From positions 62,001 to 126,000 of the forward strand of contig CAJVZD010000011.1 of the NCBI GenBank assembly GCA_913019905.1: 64,000 nucleotides of DNA, given 5' to 3'. The stretch comes from an uncultured Cellvibrionales bacterium (GTDB lineage Bacteria > Pseudomonadota > Gammaproteobacteria > Pseudomonadales > Dasaniaceae). The notes below the pieces were generated by a model that saw only the letters and a list, made by a program, of their open reading frames with translations, ran no database searches and was not told the origin of the DNA. The position numbers and the translations under genes are program-made. Every line of letters begins with the position of its first letter. Positions within the stretch are counted from its first letter, which is position 1. This document shows, piece after piece, positions 1 through 9,120 of this stretch.

Positions 1-962
1 GCGCGAGCTTGCAGCTCGACCAACGGGAATTGAATACCTTGATTCACCGATAAGGGTTTCCCAAATGGTTTTCGTTCTCCCGCGTAAGCAACAGATTCAT
101 TAATACAAAACTGTGCTGCACCTAAACTCGATGCGGCCTGACGAATTCGATTTTCATTGAAAAAATGCTGAACAACTTGTAAGCCCCGCCCCTCTCCGCC
201 AAAGATACTGGAATTAGGAACGACAACATCTGTTAGTGATACTCTCCCATGATCTGTTGGCATATTGAAAGTCCACAGCATCTCTTCCACTTTAAAGCCG
301 TCGCTATTAGTGGGCACCAAAAATGCGGTTATGCCATGACCGTCACCGGCCTTGCCATCTGTTCTTGCCAGAATCATATCGTATTGTGCTTTGTGTATAC
401 CGGTATTCCAGGTCTTTGCGCCGTTAATGCGCCAGTTATCCCCATCTCTTACGGCACTGGTTTCCATATGAGTTGCGTCGGAACCATGCTCAGGTTCAGT
501 GATACCAAATGCGAAACCACGCTTACCTTCCAATAACAGAGGTATCCATTCTTCCTTTTGCGCATCGCTACCATAAGCCAGCATCAATAGAAGACCTACG
601 TTGTTGGCAACAATAGAATGTTCATTCTGCAAATCGTTGTGCAGCCCGAGGCCTTTTGCAGCGAAATGTTCCCGAATAATCGCCATCCCCAAGTTCGTAC
701 CGTCTTGCCCGCCGTGCTCCTTTGGCGCGGGATAACGATAATGTCCAGCGGCATCAGCTAGACGACTTGCCTGCCTGAGCAGTTGCTCCCATTCTTCGTT
801 TGGTAAACCACCGCGATCCCAATCGGTGCGCGCATCTTCTCTTCGATGGTCAAAAAATCGGTTGTTATCGTCTTTGTGCTGTAGTGGCAAAATTTCATCT
901 TCAATAAATTTATCCAGCACGACTAGATAGTCTGCTATTTCTTTTGGTATATCGAAATCCAC
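1..962 (-). CDS. Acyl-CoA dehydrogenase, C-terminus beyond window
   Basis: FAD-dependent acyl-CoA dehydrogenase, the first oxidation step of fatty-acyl or related CoA ester breakdown in the cytoplasm. About 320 residues are visible from a GTG start that follows a clear GAGGAG ribosome site; the gene runs off the left edge. Family signatures seen: an N-terminal helix segment (IPKEIADYLVVLDKFI), the central FGITEPEHGSDATHM motif near residues 150-163 that contacts substrate and flavin, and GGEGRGLQVVQHFF followed by ERKPFGKPLSVNQGIQF. The N-terminal style resembles the large acyl-CoA dehydrogenases encoded with phosphotransferases and thiolase-like proteins in marine Gammaproteobacteria. Substrate cannot be told from sequence. 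The next gene is thiolase-like on the same strand, which fits a shared catabolic role. Confidence 0.93.
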   Translation of the reverse strand, partial: MDFDIPKEIADYLVVLDKFIEDEILPLQHKDDNNRFFDHRREDARTDWDRGGLPNEEWEQLLRQASRLADAAGHYRYPAPKEHGGQDGTNLGMAIIREHFAAKGLGLHNDLQNEHSIVANNVGLLLMLAYGSDAQKEEWIPLLLEGKRGFAFGITEPEHGSDATHMETSAVRDGDNWRINGAKTWNTGIHKAQYDMILARTDGKAGDGHGITAFLVPTNSDGFKVEEMLWTFNMPTDHGRVSLTDVVVPNSSIFGGEGRGLQVVQHFFNENRIRQAASSLGAAQFCINESVAYAGERKPFGKPLSVNQGIQFPLVELQAR

Positions 963-1178
963 AATATCACTCCTCAGTTTGGTTTCTTACTCGTACTTAT
1001 TATTGACTCCCGAAAAAAGTATCACAACAATGATGTACATCACATTAAAACTTTCAATTCTTAAGAAATGGTAAGTTTGAAAGCAGCCCAACTACCATGA
1101 CCGCGTTGTTTATCACCATTCTAATGGCATCTGAAATCACAAGCCGAAAAATCAATTCGAAGACTATTATCTCATTCT

Positions 1179-2687
1179 TTAATCTGGCGTAAATAAAGAA
1201 CTTCCGGCTACATAATTTACTGTTCCTCTGGTACCAACTCGTTCTGCACTAACGAAATCCGATAAAAACGCCTGGTCGTCAATCGTATTAGACATAAAGC
1301 GCTCTCCTTCGTCGGTGCGTCCTAACACAATCCCTTTATCCGGACTGCCATCGCGATCATATTTGACAGTATAAGCTTCGATCGTAGCAGAACCTTTCAC
1401 TTTTTCATTCACTATGCAAGCGTCCGTGTTCATCCCCAATGACGGTAAATCGGCAATAAGCCCGGCCTTAGGTGAATCCACATGGGGATCGGAAGACAGT
1501 ACTGCCGCGGCATGTTTAGTCAAATACCAGCCATTGCCTGTCACCAGTCCTTTTTCGGAGGTCTTGCCCCGTAGTTTGTTTACCAATGTTGCAAGGGAGT
1601 GGAGCGTGTACGCACTAGCGGGCCCGCCTGCATAGGGAAGGCCACCCGTCACCGTAAAACCGCGTTTATCGCTGATATCCAACCCGCTCATTGCACACGC
1701 CATCTCAACAGCGATCGGAAAGCAGGAGTAAAAATCGATATAATCCAATTCTTCTATCGATGTAGCGCTATTTTCCAGGCTACTAACCAGCGTATCTTTC
1801 ATCGACGGGCATTCAGCAAAATCAGGACGCTCACTTGCCCACCAAGCTTTCTCTTGGCTACTCGCTCCCCCCAGCCAATAGACCCACTTATCTTCTGGTA
1901 TGCCAAGTTTTCGGGCTTTTCCCGCGGACATCATAATCAATGTTGCTGCCTGTTCAGTATTGAGGACCGCATTTAGATACTTAGGATAGGGCCAGGCAAT
2001 CATTCGGTTAAGCTGGGTAACCTTGGTTAGTTCTTCCGACGACCGACGAGTCGGAAACCAGGCGTAGGGATTTTGTTCGGCTACCTCAGTAAACTTCGAA
2101 AACAATGAGCCCATGTGGGCTTTATGCTGATCGATACTCAATCCCAATTTTGCCCGAAACGCATTTTCGAAAATGGGGTATATGTCAGTTGGGCCATTAA
2201 GGCCATATTTGTTTTCAAGATCATTATTACCGGGTTCATCGCCGCCGACCTGATCGGGAGTACCGGTGCCACCGCGCGTCCATTGCAATCGAGTCTTTTG
2301 CGCAATAGCTTTTAATAGAACGCGTAAATTATTACAACCACCAATGGTCGCAAATTCAGACTCACCCGCCAATATCCGTTCGCCAATATAGTTCGTTAAC
2401 TGCACCCCCATTTGTCCTCCGACGCCGGTTGAAAACAGATGGTTCGGTTTTGCCTGGAGCTGCTCGGCAAGTAAACCCGGCGCGTTTTGCGGATTCCATC
2501 CTGACACCCCCACCAGCGCAACGGTGTCAACACCAGCTAGCGCTGACTCTGTAATACCCGCATCCTGTGCTGCAGTTTTCGCACTGTTGGTCAGCATTGC
2601 CAGCGGCTCAGAGTGACGCTCAATGGTCGCCTCCCGATCGACCAGCTGACTACTTCCTACAATAATAGGTGTGTTATCTGCAACCAT
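1179..2687 (-). CDS. Thiolase-like acetyl-CoA acetyltransferase family protein
   Basis: Member of the SCP2/thiolase-like family usually annotated acetyl-CoA acetyltransferase, acting on CoA thioesters in the cytoplasm. The start is placed at an internal ATG preceded by AAAGGA at 7 bases rather than an upstream in-frame start 8 codons earlier that lacks a ribosome site; this gives about 502 residues. Where classical thiolases carry the nucleophilic Cys, this protein has TGVGGQMGVQL (about residues 87-97), as I recall for this subfamily, so true thiolase activity is unproven. A glycine-rich GGLPYAGGPASAY block lies in the second half and a beta-rich tail (DGSPDKGIVLGRTDEGERF) resembles an OB-like C-terminal extension. 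Its neighbours are an acyl-CoA dehydrogenase and a sulfotransferase on the same strand. Confidence 0.85.
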   Translation of the reverse strand: MVADNTPIIVGSSQLVDREATIERHSEPLAMLTNSAKTAAQDAGITESALAGVDTVALVGVSGWNPQNAPGLLAEQLQAKPNHLFSTGVGGQMGVQLTNYIGERILAGESEFATIGGCNNLRVLLKAIAQKTRLQWTRGGTGTPDQVGGDEPGNNDLENKYGLNGPTDIYPIFENAFRAKLGLSIDQHKAHMGSLFSKFTEVAEQNPYAWFPTRRSSEELTKVTQLNRMIAWPYPKYLNAVLNTEQAATLIMMSAGKARKLGIPEDKWVYWLGGASSQEKAWWASERPDFAECPSMKDTLVSSLENSATSIEELDYIDFYSCFPIAVEMACAMSGLDISDKRGFTVTGGLPYAGGPASAYTLHSLATLVNKLRGKTSEKGLVTGNGWYLTKHAAAVLSSDPHVDSPKAGLIADLPSLGMNTDACIVNEKVKGSATIEAYTVKYDRDGSPDKGIVLGRTDEGERFMSNTIDDQAFLSDFVSAERVGTRGTVNYVAGSSLFTPD

Positions 2688-2882
2688 GTTGGAATCCTTT
2701 TTATATCTCAATTTGAGGGTTTCTAGTAATAGCCCTGCTCGTATTGGCCTGTCTAGTAGTGTCCATTAGTAACAACTAACAGACCTCGATTTCTCTCTAT
2801 TTTTTGCAACGCAGCCACTTACCCCTGCCTTGATATCCTCGAGTTCAGAGCGACGATCATCAAAGGTGTCAATATACGCATA

Positions 2883-3500
2883 TTATTTACGCTGCAGAAA
2901 CTCCTCTGCGCTGTTAGTGCGTGGGTAAGGTTCGTCCGGAATATCGCAACCGAGAAATTCGCACAGTGGAGGCCATCCCTCCGCTGCTTCAAAAATAAGT
3001 AAGCGATCGGTGGTAATATTTTTCTTTACCGCTTTGATATTTTCATTGAAAACATTGACGGCATATTCTCTATCCGTAATACGCCCGGAAAACGTTTTCT
3101 CCCAAATGAGTTTGTTGGCCCATTCAGCCCACTGTTTAATTTGTGTATCTTCCGTCGCGAGACCTTTTAACGTGGACGGATAAATAGTTTTGTGAACGCT
3201 ATCAAACCAACTGTCGGGATTCCGTAAGCTCAGGATAACCTTTGAATCAGGATAATAATCTGCCAAGGTTTGCCAGTAACTACAAGCGGGCCAATCGACC
3301 GACGCCCGATATCCATCAAATAACGAATCCCAGTCACAATTACCGCTGTCGAGTGCCTGGGTCCACAGATCCAAGTGCTGCGGGTTTTGGAAAACCTCCA
3401 TCATATGGTAGGTTTTGTTGAACCCCAGTTTTTCAAGAGCGATTTTCAGTGATAGTGTTCCCGTGCGTCCAAACCCCGCACCGACGATGTCGAGAGCCAT
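2883..3500 (-). CDS. Sulfotransferase family protein
   Basis: 205-residue cytoplasmic protein of the PAPS-dependent sulfotransferase superfamily (the Sulfotransfer_4-like group). The 5'-phosphosulfate loop GFGRTGTLSLKIAL lies at residues 9-22 and a 3'-phosphate motif (VILSLRNPDSWFDSV) at about 88-102. The length is normal for this compact group. A strong GAGGAG site precedes the ATG. It would transfer sulfate to an alcohol or amine; the acceptor is unknown. It sits between the thiolase-like gene and a divergent nitronate monooxygenase gene, with about 210 bp between the two divergent starts for promoters. Confidence 0.85.
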   Translation of the reverse strand: MALDIVGAGFGRTGTLSLKIALEKLGFNKTYHMMEVFQNPQHLDLWTQALDSGNCDWDSLFDGYRASVDWPACSYWQTLADYYPDSKVILSLRNPDSWFDSVHKTIYPSTLKGLATEDTQIKQWAEWANKLIWEKTFSGRITDREYAVNVFNENIKAVKKNITTDRLLIFEAAEGWPPLCEFLGCDIPDEPYPRTNSAEEFLQRK

Positions 3501-3713
3501 TGCTCACTCCTCATTATTATTTTTCATTTTACTGCTTCGCCTCAGCATACATTAAAGACGATGTCTTTACACCGCTGCAGGACGAAGTCTCTCACATGGA
3601 CAAGCAAGTCGATGGGCCACCAAACCTGACTGAAATTTAATCTACCGGATTCGAAAAGATCTCGCAGGCAGAGTAAACTAAAGCTACCAATAATTAATAA
3701 GAGAGAACACATT

Positions 3714-4868
3714 ATGAGATCTGCGATTTGCGACATGTTAGGTATTGACTTTCCATTGGTCGCCTTTACTCATTGTAGAGATGTTGTCGTCGAGGTCTCG
3801 AAGGCCGGTGGTATGGGCGTATTCGGCGCGGCCGGGCATAGTGCGAAATCCCTTGAAGTCGAGCTTAGCTGGATCGACGAACACATCGACGGTAAGCCCT
3901 ACGGCGTCGATCTCATAGCGCCAACGAGCATGGCGATATCAGACAACAACAATTCCTCAGAAGAGATTCTCGAAAAAGTACCACGCGAACATCAGAATTT
4001 CGCGGCCAACATTCTCGCCCAACATAACATCGATACCAGCGACCTCTATACTAATCAGAAGGGATCTGCTGGTGGATTTCTTACAAGGAATAAGGCGACA
4101 AATATCGTTGATGTTGCATTCTCACACCCGATAAAATTAATCGCCAACGCACTGGGGGTCCCGCCACGATATATGCTCGATATGGGAAAAGAACACAATG
4201 TGCTCGTCGCAGCCCTGGTTGGAGCAAAAGAACATGCCATCAAGCAGGTCGAAGCCGGTGTAGACATTCTAGTGGTTGCTGGCACCGAAGCGGGGGGGCA
4301 CTGCGGAGAAGTATCGACCCTCGTATTGGTACCAGAAGTTTGCGAGGCGGTTGAGAAGTACCAGGTTCCCGTCCTGGCAGCGGGAGGTATCGTTACCGGA
4401 CGACAAATGGCGGCCTGTATGGCTATGGGAGCTGCAGGGGCCTGGACCGGCTCGATGTGGCTCACAACATCTGAAGCAGAGACTTCTCCCGCCATCAAAG
4501 ACAAATTTGTTTTGGCAAGTTCCCGACAAACAATTCGCTCACGGTCCAGAACCGGGAAATACTCGCGCCAGTTACAATCCCCCTGGACTGATGCATGGGA
4601 ATCGGATGGCGCGCCCACACCACTACCGATGCCATTGCAATCACTGGTCAGTGAATCACCACTAGCAAAAATTACCAAGCTTGCCGATGGCGGGCATAAG
4701 GGTGCGAAGCAACTTGCCACTTCATGGGTTGGTCAGGGCGTTGGATTAATGAACTCAATACAATCAACGCGATCGCTTGTTTTTGAATTTATGGAAGATT
4801 TCTTACAGGCAGAGGAACGACTTCACAACAGCATTAACGATGACCCGGATATCGATAAAGCACGGTAG
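3714..4868 (+). CDS. Nitronate monooxygenase / 2-nitropropane dioxygenase family
   Basis: FMN-dependent TIM-barrel enzyme of the nitronate monooxygenase family, which oxidises alkyl nitronates or acts as an enoyl-reductase-like flavoprotein. 384 residues. Diagnostic parts: AGTEAGGH at 189-196 containing the catalytic-site His, the phosphate-binding AAGGI at 222-226 and GAAGAWTGSMWL at 239-250. A purine-rich AAGAGAG precedes the ATG. It is divergent from the sulfotransferase gene and convergent with the MFS gene, so it appears to be monocistronic. In related genomes such proteins often occur with acyl-CoA dehydrogenases, as here, but the physiological substrate is unknown. Confidence 0.88.
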   Translation: MRSAICDMLGIDFPLVAFTHCRDVVVEVSKAGGMGVFGAAGHSAKSLEVELSWIDEHIDGKPYGVDLIAPTSMAISDNNNSSEEILEKVPREHQNFAANILAQHNIDTSDLYTNQKGSAGGFLTRNKATNIVDVAFSHPIKLIANALGVPPRYMLDMGKEHNVLVAALVGAKEHAIKQVEAGVDILVVAGTEAGGHCGEVSTLVLVPEVCEAVEKYQVPVLAAGGIVTGRQMAACMAMGAAGAWTGSMWLTTSEAETSPAIKDKFVLASSRQTIRSRSRTGKYSRQLQSPWTDAWESDGAPTPLPMPLQSLVSESPLAKITKLADGGHKGAKQLATSWVGQGVGLMNSIQSTRSLVFEFMEDFLQAEERLHNSINDDPDIDKAR

Positions 4869-4911
4869 TCGCCCCGCAAGCACAGACAGATACCGCTAAG
4901 GAAACATCTTA

Positions 4912-4935
4912 AAACGATTAACCGGTAATCGCTTT
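4912..4935. terminator. Possible bidirectional terminator hairpin
   Basis: Short inverted repeat AAACGATTA / TAATCGCTTT with a small ACCGG loop, between two convergent genes. The T-tract is short, so this is only a candidate. Confidence 0.35.
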
Positions 4936-4937
4936 AT

Positions 4938-6152
4938 CTAAGCGCTTGGTTTTCGACCTTCCTTTGCCATCAAGGTAAAAATAAACAAACAGACATAAAT
5001 AACAAATGCGAACCAATAAGGATAGGTTGGCTCTATCGAATACAGGAAGGTCCCCAGAAGAGGCCCGATAGTGAATCCCAACGGCGGGCAAGACCCGGCA
5101 ACACCGGCAACCGCTCCCTGCTCTTCCGCAGAAACGGCGAGGGATGCTCCTGCCATAAAACCGGGGCCAGCCAGCCCCATACCAAACCCTTGCAAAATCA
5201 TAGCCCCTGTCAAAGAGAACTGCGTGTCTCCCAGAGCCATAATGACAAAGGCGACAATCAATAGCGGCATTGCCATCTTCAGCAGGATAAAAGGTCTGAC
5301 ATCTGCGCGCGGAATCACCACCATTTGTACGAAAAGAGAGGCAGCGGCAGCTAACATCATACTCATGCCGACTGCTTGTGCTGTTTCAGCACCACTTAAC
5401 TTAAGTATATCTTGAAATCGAAATGCGATGGTTTGCTGAACAATAGCGAAACCCATAAACATAAATATCCCGACAATGACAAAAGGTAAAATCCTCGGGT
5501 CGGTGTACTTTAACCTCGGCGGCTTAGTCTTCACTTTTGGCAGGGTTATATTTGGTAAGGTGTATAGCGCGACACAGGCTGAACCAAAGGTCAGCAATAC
5601 CGAAAAGTACAAGGGCGTTAACAGGGTAATTGTTGCCAACATCCCACCCACGGCCGGGCCTAACATTGCACCGATATTGGTTGCTGCCCCCAAAGCGCCA
5701 ATTCCTTTTGTCCGATTAGCAACGTCTGTTATATCCGCCATATAGGCGTTTGACGCTGGCATGACCGCCGCCATGACGGTAGCATTTGAAACGCGAGCAA
5801 TTGTGAGAGCTATGAATGCAGCAAAAGGAGCTAACAGTCCGATCAATGCGGCCTGAAATACACCCGCAAAAAATGCAGTTCCCAACGAATAACCAAACAA
5901 GCCGATTAAAATAACCTTTCGTCGTCCCCAGACATCGCTAGTTCGTCCCCACATGGGGCTCGCCAAAAATACGGTCAAAGACGAAGCGGAGATAATGGCT
6001 CCGATTTGCATTTCTACAAGCCCGATTTCACGTCCTAACGGAGCTAAAATCGCGAATAGAACTGTTTGAGCAAAACCCACAGCAACCACTGAAGCCAGCA
6101 GAGTTCGCTTGGCAATCGTTACTTTTAAGTCAGCTACTTGATAATTACTCAT
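4938..6152 (-). CDS. Major facilitator superfamily transporter
   Basis: Inner-membrane MFS carrier with about 12 hydrophobic segments spread over 404 residues. The loop between helices 2 and 3 has the family motif PMWGRTSDVWGRRK, which settles the superfamily. The protein resembles drug or multidrug efflux members (TetA-like), but substrate cannot be inferred. The start is taken at the ATG just before the first membrane helix. A GTG 15 codons upstream is also open but lies inside a 19-bp tandem repeat and has no ribosome site. It is convergent with the nitronate monooxygenase gene. Confidence 0.88.
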   Translation of the reverse strand: MSNYQVADLKVTIAKRTLLASVVAVGFAQTVLFAILAPLGREIGLVEMQIGAIISASSLTVFLASPMWGRTSDVWGRRKVILIGLFGYSLGTAFFAGVFQAALIGLLAPFAAFIALTIARVSNATVMAAVMPASNAYMADITDVANRTKGIGALGAATNIGAMLGPAVGGMLATITLLTPLYFSVLLTFGSACVALYTLPNITLPKVKTKPPRLKYTDPRILPFVIVGIFMFMGFAIVQQTIAFRFQDILKLSGAETAQAVGMSMMLAAAASLFVQMVVIPRADVRPFILLKMAMPLLIVAFVIMALGDTQFSLTGAMILQGFGMGLAGPGFMAGASLAVSAEEQGAVAGVAGSCPPLGFTIGPLLGTFLYSIEPTYPYWFAFVIYVCLFIFTLMAKEGRKPSA

Positions 6153-6189
6153 AGGCCCCCATTGGGTGAAATTTTCGTTGCGTTGAAAT

Positions 6190-6223
6190 TTGTTCACGAA
6201 GTTGTAAGTTGTTCACGAAGTTG
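6190..6223. repeat. 15-bp direct repeat upstream of MFS gene
   Basis: Two exact copies of TTGTTCACGAAGTTG at 6190-6204 and 6209-6223, period 19, with a third partial copy following. It lies directly upstream of the MFS gene and could be a regulator binding site or slippage product. Confidence 0.7.
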
Positions 6224-6314
6224 AAAATTGTTTGCCGCGGAGTTTAGAGTGCAGTAAAAATGTTCGATTCACGAAATCGGGCGTATCATCTGACAAGCCT
6301 TTAGTACTAAAACG

Positions 6315-6356
6315 TAGAACTAGAACTAGAACTAGACCTAGACCTAGACCTAGAAC
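6315..6356. repeat. Hexanucleotide tandem repeat (TAGAAC/TAGACC)
   Basis: Seven consecutive 6-bp units: three TAGAAC, three TAGACC and one TAGAAC. The gap between the MFS and histidine-kinase genes otherwise holds no gene. The units create repeated CTAG tetramers, which are normally rare in bacterial DNA. Confidence 0.9.
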
Positions 6357-6469
6357 CGTTACTCCAGTTTTGATGTAAGCAATCTAGTGTGACTGACTTT
6401 ACTTTCCGCGTTGGATACCGCTGTGGAGCCCCACACAATTATGTGGGGTAACCAAAACCAACGACCGAT

Positions 6470-8527
6470 TTAAGTCCCGCTATTTTTTTCCGCAAGAAAA
6501 CCGAGGAAAAACTTTTTCAACACGACTTTGGTTATCGGTTTACTCAGATGTCCATCCATACCTGCATCAGCCGATTGCTGCATGTTCTCGTCCATGGCAT
6601 GCGCGCTGAGGGCAACGATTTTACTGCGATTACCGTTTTCCCGTTCTAGCTCCCGAATGGCCTGCGTGGCCTCAAAACCGTCCAACACTGGCATATCACA
6701 ATCCATGAATGTAATGTCGTAGGGCATATTTTGATGCTTTTTATGTGCAATAATGGCTTCGTGGCCATTGTTTACTATATCAGGATGAATGCTAAATAAT
6801 TGCAACAAGCCCTTTATAACTAACACATTTGTCGGGTTGTCCTCGGCGACCAAAACCTTTAACTTGTTCAAATCAGGTAATGTATGATCGCTATCGATTT
6901 TTTCGACTTCAATAGCTTGCTCTGGTGTAGCTTCAATTAGCGGCACAGTAAAGGAAAACGTTGATCCCTCATTAAGCTTACTGTGTGCCTCGATGCGTCC
7001 ACCCATTAACTCCACTAGCTGCCTGGATATTGCCAGACCCAACCCTGTTCCACCATAACGTCGACTGGTTGAAGAATCCGCTTGGGTAAAGGAATCAAAT
7101 ACGTGGGCACGCTGTTCCGAACTCATTCCTATACCAGTGTCAACGACCCTAAGTAATAAAAGTACGTTATGGCCTTCGCTGACGCGTTCCAGCTGGAGCT
7201 CTATCATACCACGTTCCGTAAACTTGTAGGCATTGCTAAGTAGATTAATCAATACCTGCCGCATTCTCATCGAGTCACCCATTAACCACTCGGGTACATC
7301 ATCTTGCACACGTCGTATGAGTTTTATATTTTCGTTCGCCTGAGAGCCAAAAAGCGTGCAAATGTCACCAACCGTTTCGCGAATATTATATCTTATCGAT
7401 TCAACTTCTAACTTACCCGCTTCGATTTTTGAATAGTCCAAAACGTCATTAATAATCCCCAACAACAATCGACTCGAAGAACGAATAAGGTCTATTGATG
7501 TCTGTTGCTTCTCATCTAGATATCCTTCAGCCAAGATGTCCGTCATACCGATAACACCATTGAGAGGTGTTCTTATTTCATGACTAATGCTAGCAAGAAA
7601 CCGGCTTTTCGCACGATTCGCCGAAACGAGTTTTTCGTTAGTTTGGTGCAATTCCCGCGTGCGATCGGCGACAGATTGTTCTAAATTGTTTTGATGAGAT
7701 ATCAATGCCTGTCGTTGCTGTACGATATGGCTTTGCATATCAAGAAAACTGCTTTCCAATAGTTCAAGTTCATCTTTCGATAAACGATCCCGCGCCGCTG
7801 AAGGCTGATCAATGGCGTTGAAATTGGGAACATCGGACAATAGAGGTTTTTCAACTACGCTATCTTCCGGGTTAAAATTCTGCATTAGTCGACTGAGATC
7901 TTCCAATGGTCTGGCGACCACTCGGGTCAAAATAAACTGAAAAATCATCCATAGAAATAACGTTTTTATACAAGCGCTGACAAAAGTATTGATTAGCGTA
8001 TAAGTCACTTTGTCGACAATAATCGATCGACTAGAAAACAACGTGGCGCTTCCGACCGCAGAAGAACTGCCATCTGAACGCTGGAATTCAATATCAAAAC
8101 TAAAAAGTAGAAAATTGTCTTCAATATAGAAAGACGTTGGATTCTCCTGATCCATTTTTTTTAGTGGTATTTCAGGCCCATCACTCTCCGATCCCGCTGC
8201 ATTACGACTGACCGCTCCCAATTCGGTTGTATCACCATCAACGTCGACAATACGTATTCCGAGAATTTCGTAACTTTCAAGTAAACCCGACATCGTCGCT
8301 TGCAATTGCTCATCATTAAAGTCCCACATTGCTTGCGCCAATATCGGTGTAAATGTGACCGCCATCTGATTAATTTGTTGGTGTAACCTTTTTTCTTCGT
8401 TCACATATTCCAAAAACATCTGTATTGCAGTCAAGGAAATTGCAACAACGAGATAAATGCTCAATACAGTTCTCAAAAGCCTGCGAGCAAGTGGAGAACT
8501 GTAATGGAAGAAATTCAAACCTTTCAT
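6470..8527 (-). CDS. Hybrid sensor histidine kinase with receiver domain
   Basis: Membrane-bound two-component hybrid kinase, 685 residues. A first transmembrane helix lies at about 18-39, a periplasmic sensor region follows, and a second helix is at about 185-207. Then comes a HAMP-like/coiled segment, HisKA with SHEIRTPLNG (His near 316), HATPase_c with DTGIGM and GGTGLGLAISRQL, and a C-terminal receiver with VLVAEDNPTN and phospho-acceptor Asp near 609 in MDCDMPVLDG, plus a conserved SKPI lysine. No response-regulator gene is adjacent, so the partner (an Hpt protein or separate regulator) is elsewhere. The periplasmic domain is not recognised and the signal is unknown. Confidence 0.93.
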   Translation of the reverse strand: MKGLNFFHYSSPLARRLLRTVLSIYLVVAISLTAIQMFLEYVNEEKRLHQQINQMAVTFTPILAQAMWDFNDEQLQATMSGLLESYEILGIRIVDVDGDTTELGAVSRNAAGSESDGPEIPLKKMDQENPTSFYIEDNFLLFSFDIEFQRSDGSSSAVGSATLFSSRSIIVDKVTYTLINTFVSACIKTLFLWMIFQFILTRVVARPLEDLSRLMQNFNPEDSVVEKPLLSDVPNFNAIDQPSAARDRLSKDELELLESSFLDMQSHIVQQRQALISHQNNLEQSVADRTRELHQTNEKLVSANRAKSRFLASISHEIRTPLNGVIGMTDILAEGYLDEKQQTSIDLIRSSSRLLLGIINDVLDYSKIEAGKLEVESIRYNIRETVGDICTLFGSQANENIKLIRRVQDDVPEWLMGDSMRMRQVLINLLSNAYKFTERGMIELQLERVSEGHNVLLLLRVVDTGIGMSSEQRAHVFDSFTQADSSTSRRYGGTGLGLAISRQLVELMGGRIEAHSKLNEGSTFSFTVPLIEATPEQAIEVEKIDSDHTLPDLNKLKVLVAEDNPTNVLVIKGLLQLFSIHPDIVNNGHEAIIAHKKHQNMPYDITFMDCDMPVLDGFEATQAIRELERENGNRSKIVALSAHAMDENMQQSADAGMDGHLSKPITKVVLKKFFLGFLAEKNSGT

Positions 8528-8683
8528 TTATTAGTTTTACCTTCAAACTCAGATAGTTAAAGTTTTTTCAGAACCTAAAAATTTCTTTGCTAACAAGCAA
8601 GCAATTTAACATCAGCTAACAGCAGTGTTTTAACACCAACCCGTTATCCAGTATGAAATATAGGACAGATCTTTAGTGTTCGC

Positions 8684-9046
8684 CTAATAACGCCCTTCCT
8701 CATAACCCGTTATTTTTCTATCCACGACTTCCAGATTTGTCTTGATTTGCTGCAATTGAGCGCTGACATTGTCCCGATGAGTTTTCAGTAACGCTAATCG
8801 ATCCGGACGCGTTTCTTCGCCCAAATTGTAAAGGGCCAAATATCGTTTGATATCTTTGATAGGCATGCCAGTACTGCGTAAGGCATTAATGAACTTCACG
8901 CCTTTGACGTGGCTGATGTTATAAGACCGCCTTCCCCCATGATCGCGCGGGACGTTTTGAATTAATGACTCGCGCTCATAATATCGTAAGGTGTGTGCCG
9001 TTAAGCCTGTTTCATCGACCATTTGAGATATATTATAGCTACCCAT
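8684..9046 (-). CDS. MerR-family transcriptional regulator
   Basis: 120-residue DNA-binding regulator with an N-terminal MerR winged helix: ISQMVDETGLTAHTLRYYERE at roughly residues 6-26 with the family RYYE signature, then RRSYN and a C-terminal dimerisation coil. No metal-binding Cys is visible, so it belongs to the small-molecule-sensing side of the family. A GAGGGA ribosome site precedes the ATG. It is divergent from an SDR gene, and the 74-bp gap has a MerR-type promoter with a 19-bp spacer, so it very probably controls that SDR gene. Confidence 0.92.
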   Translation of the reverse strand: MGSYNISQMVDETGLTAHTLRYYERESLIQNVPRDHGGRRSYNISHVKGVKFINALRSTGMPIKDIKRYLALYNLGEETRPDRLALLKTHRDNVSAQLQQIKTNLEVVDRKITGYEEGRY

Positions 9047-9059
9047 TGTTAAATCCCTC

Positions 9060-9090
9060 TTGACTTAGAGCGCACTCTAACAAATAGAAT
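9060..9090 (+). promoter_or_regulatory. MerR-type promoter/operator for SDR gene
   Basis: -35 TTGACT (9060-9065) and -10 TAGAAT (9085-9090) are separated by exactly 19 bp, the long spacer typical of MerR-activated promoters. The spacer contains the dyad TTAGAG-CGCA-CTCTAA at 9065-9080, the expected place for a MerR dimer. It points toward the SDR gene. Confidence 0.85.
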
Positions 9091-9120
9091 GCAATTTTCC
9101 TACTAGCAAGCGAGAATTTT

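Noticed and set aside
249-536. 95-codon plus-strand frame
   Set aside because: Opposite the acyl-CoA dehydrogenase, whose frame is clearly coding.
4055-4720. Long antisense open frame (221 codons)
   Set aside because: Lies fully opposite the nitronate monooxygenase gene; its composition is that of a shadow frame and it has no ribosome site.
6315-6356. Hexanucleotide array considered as CRISPR
   Set aside because: Units are directly adjacent with no spacers; no cas genes occur in the window.
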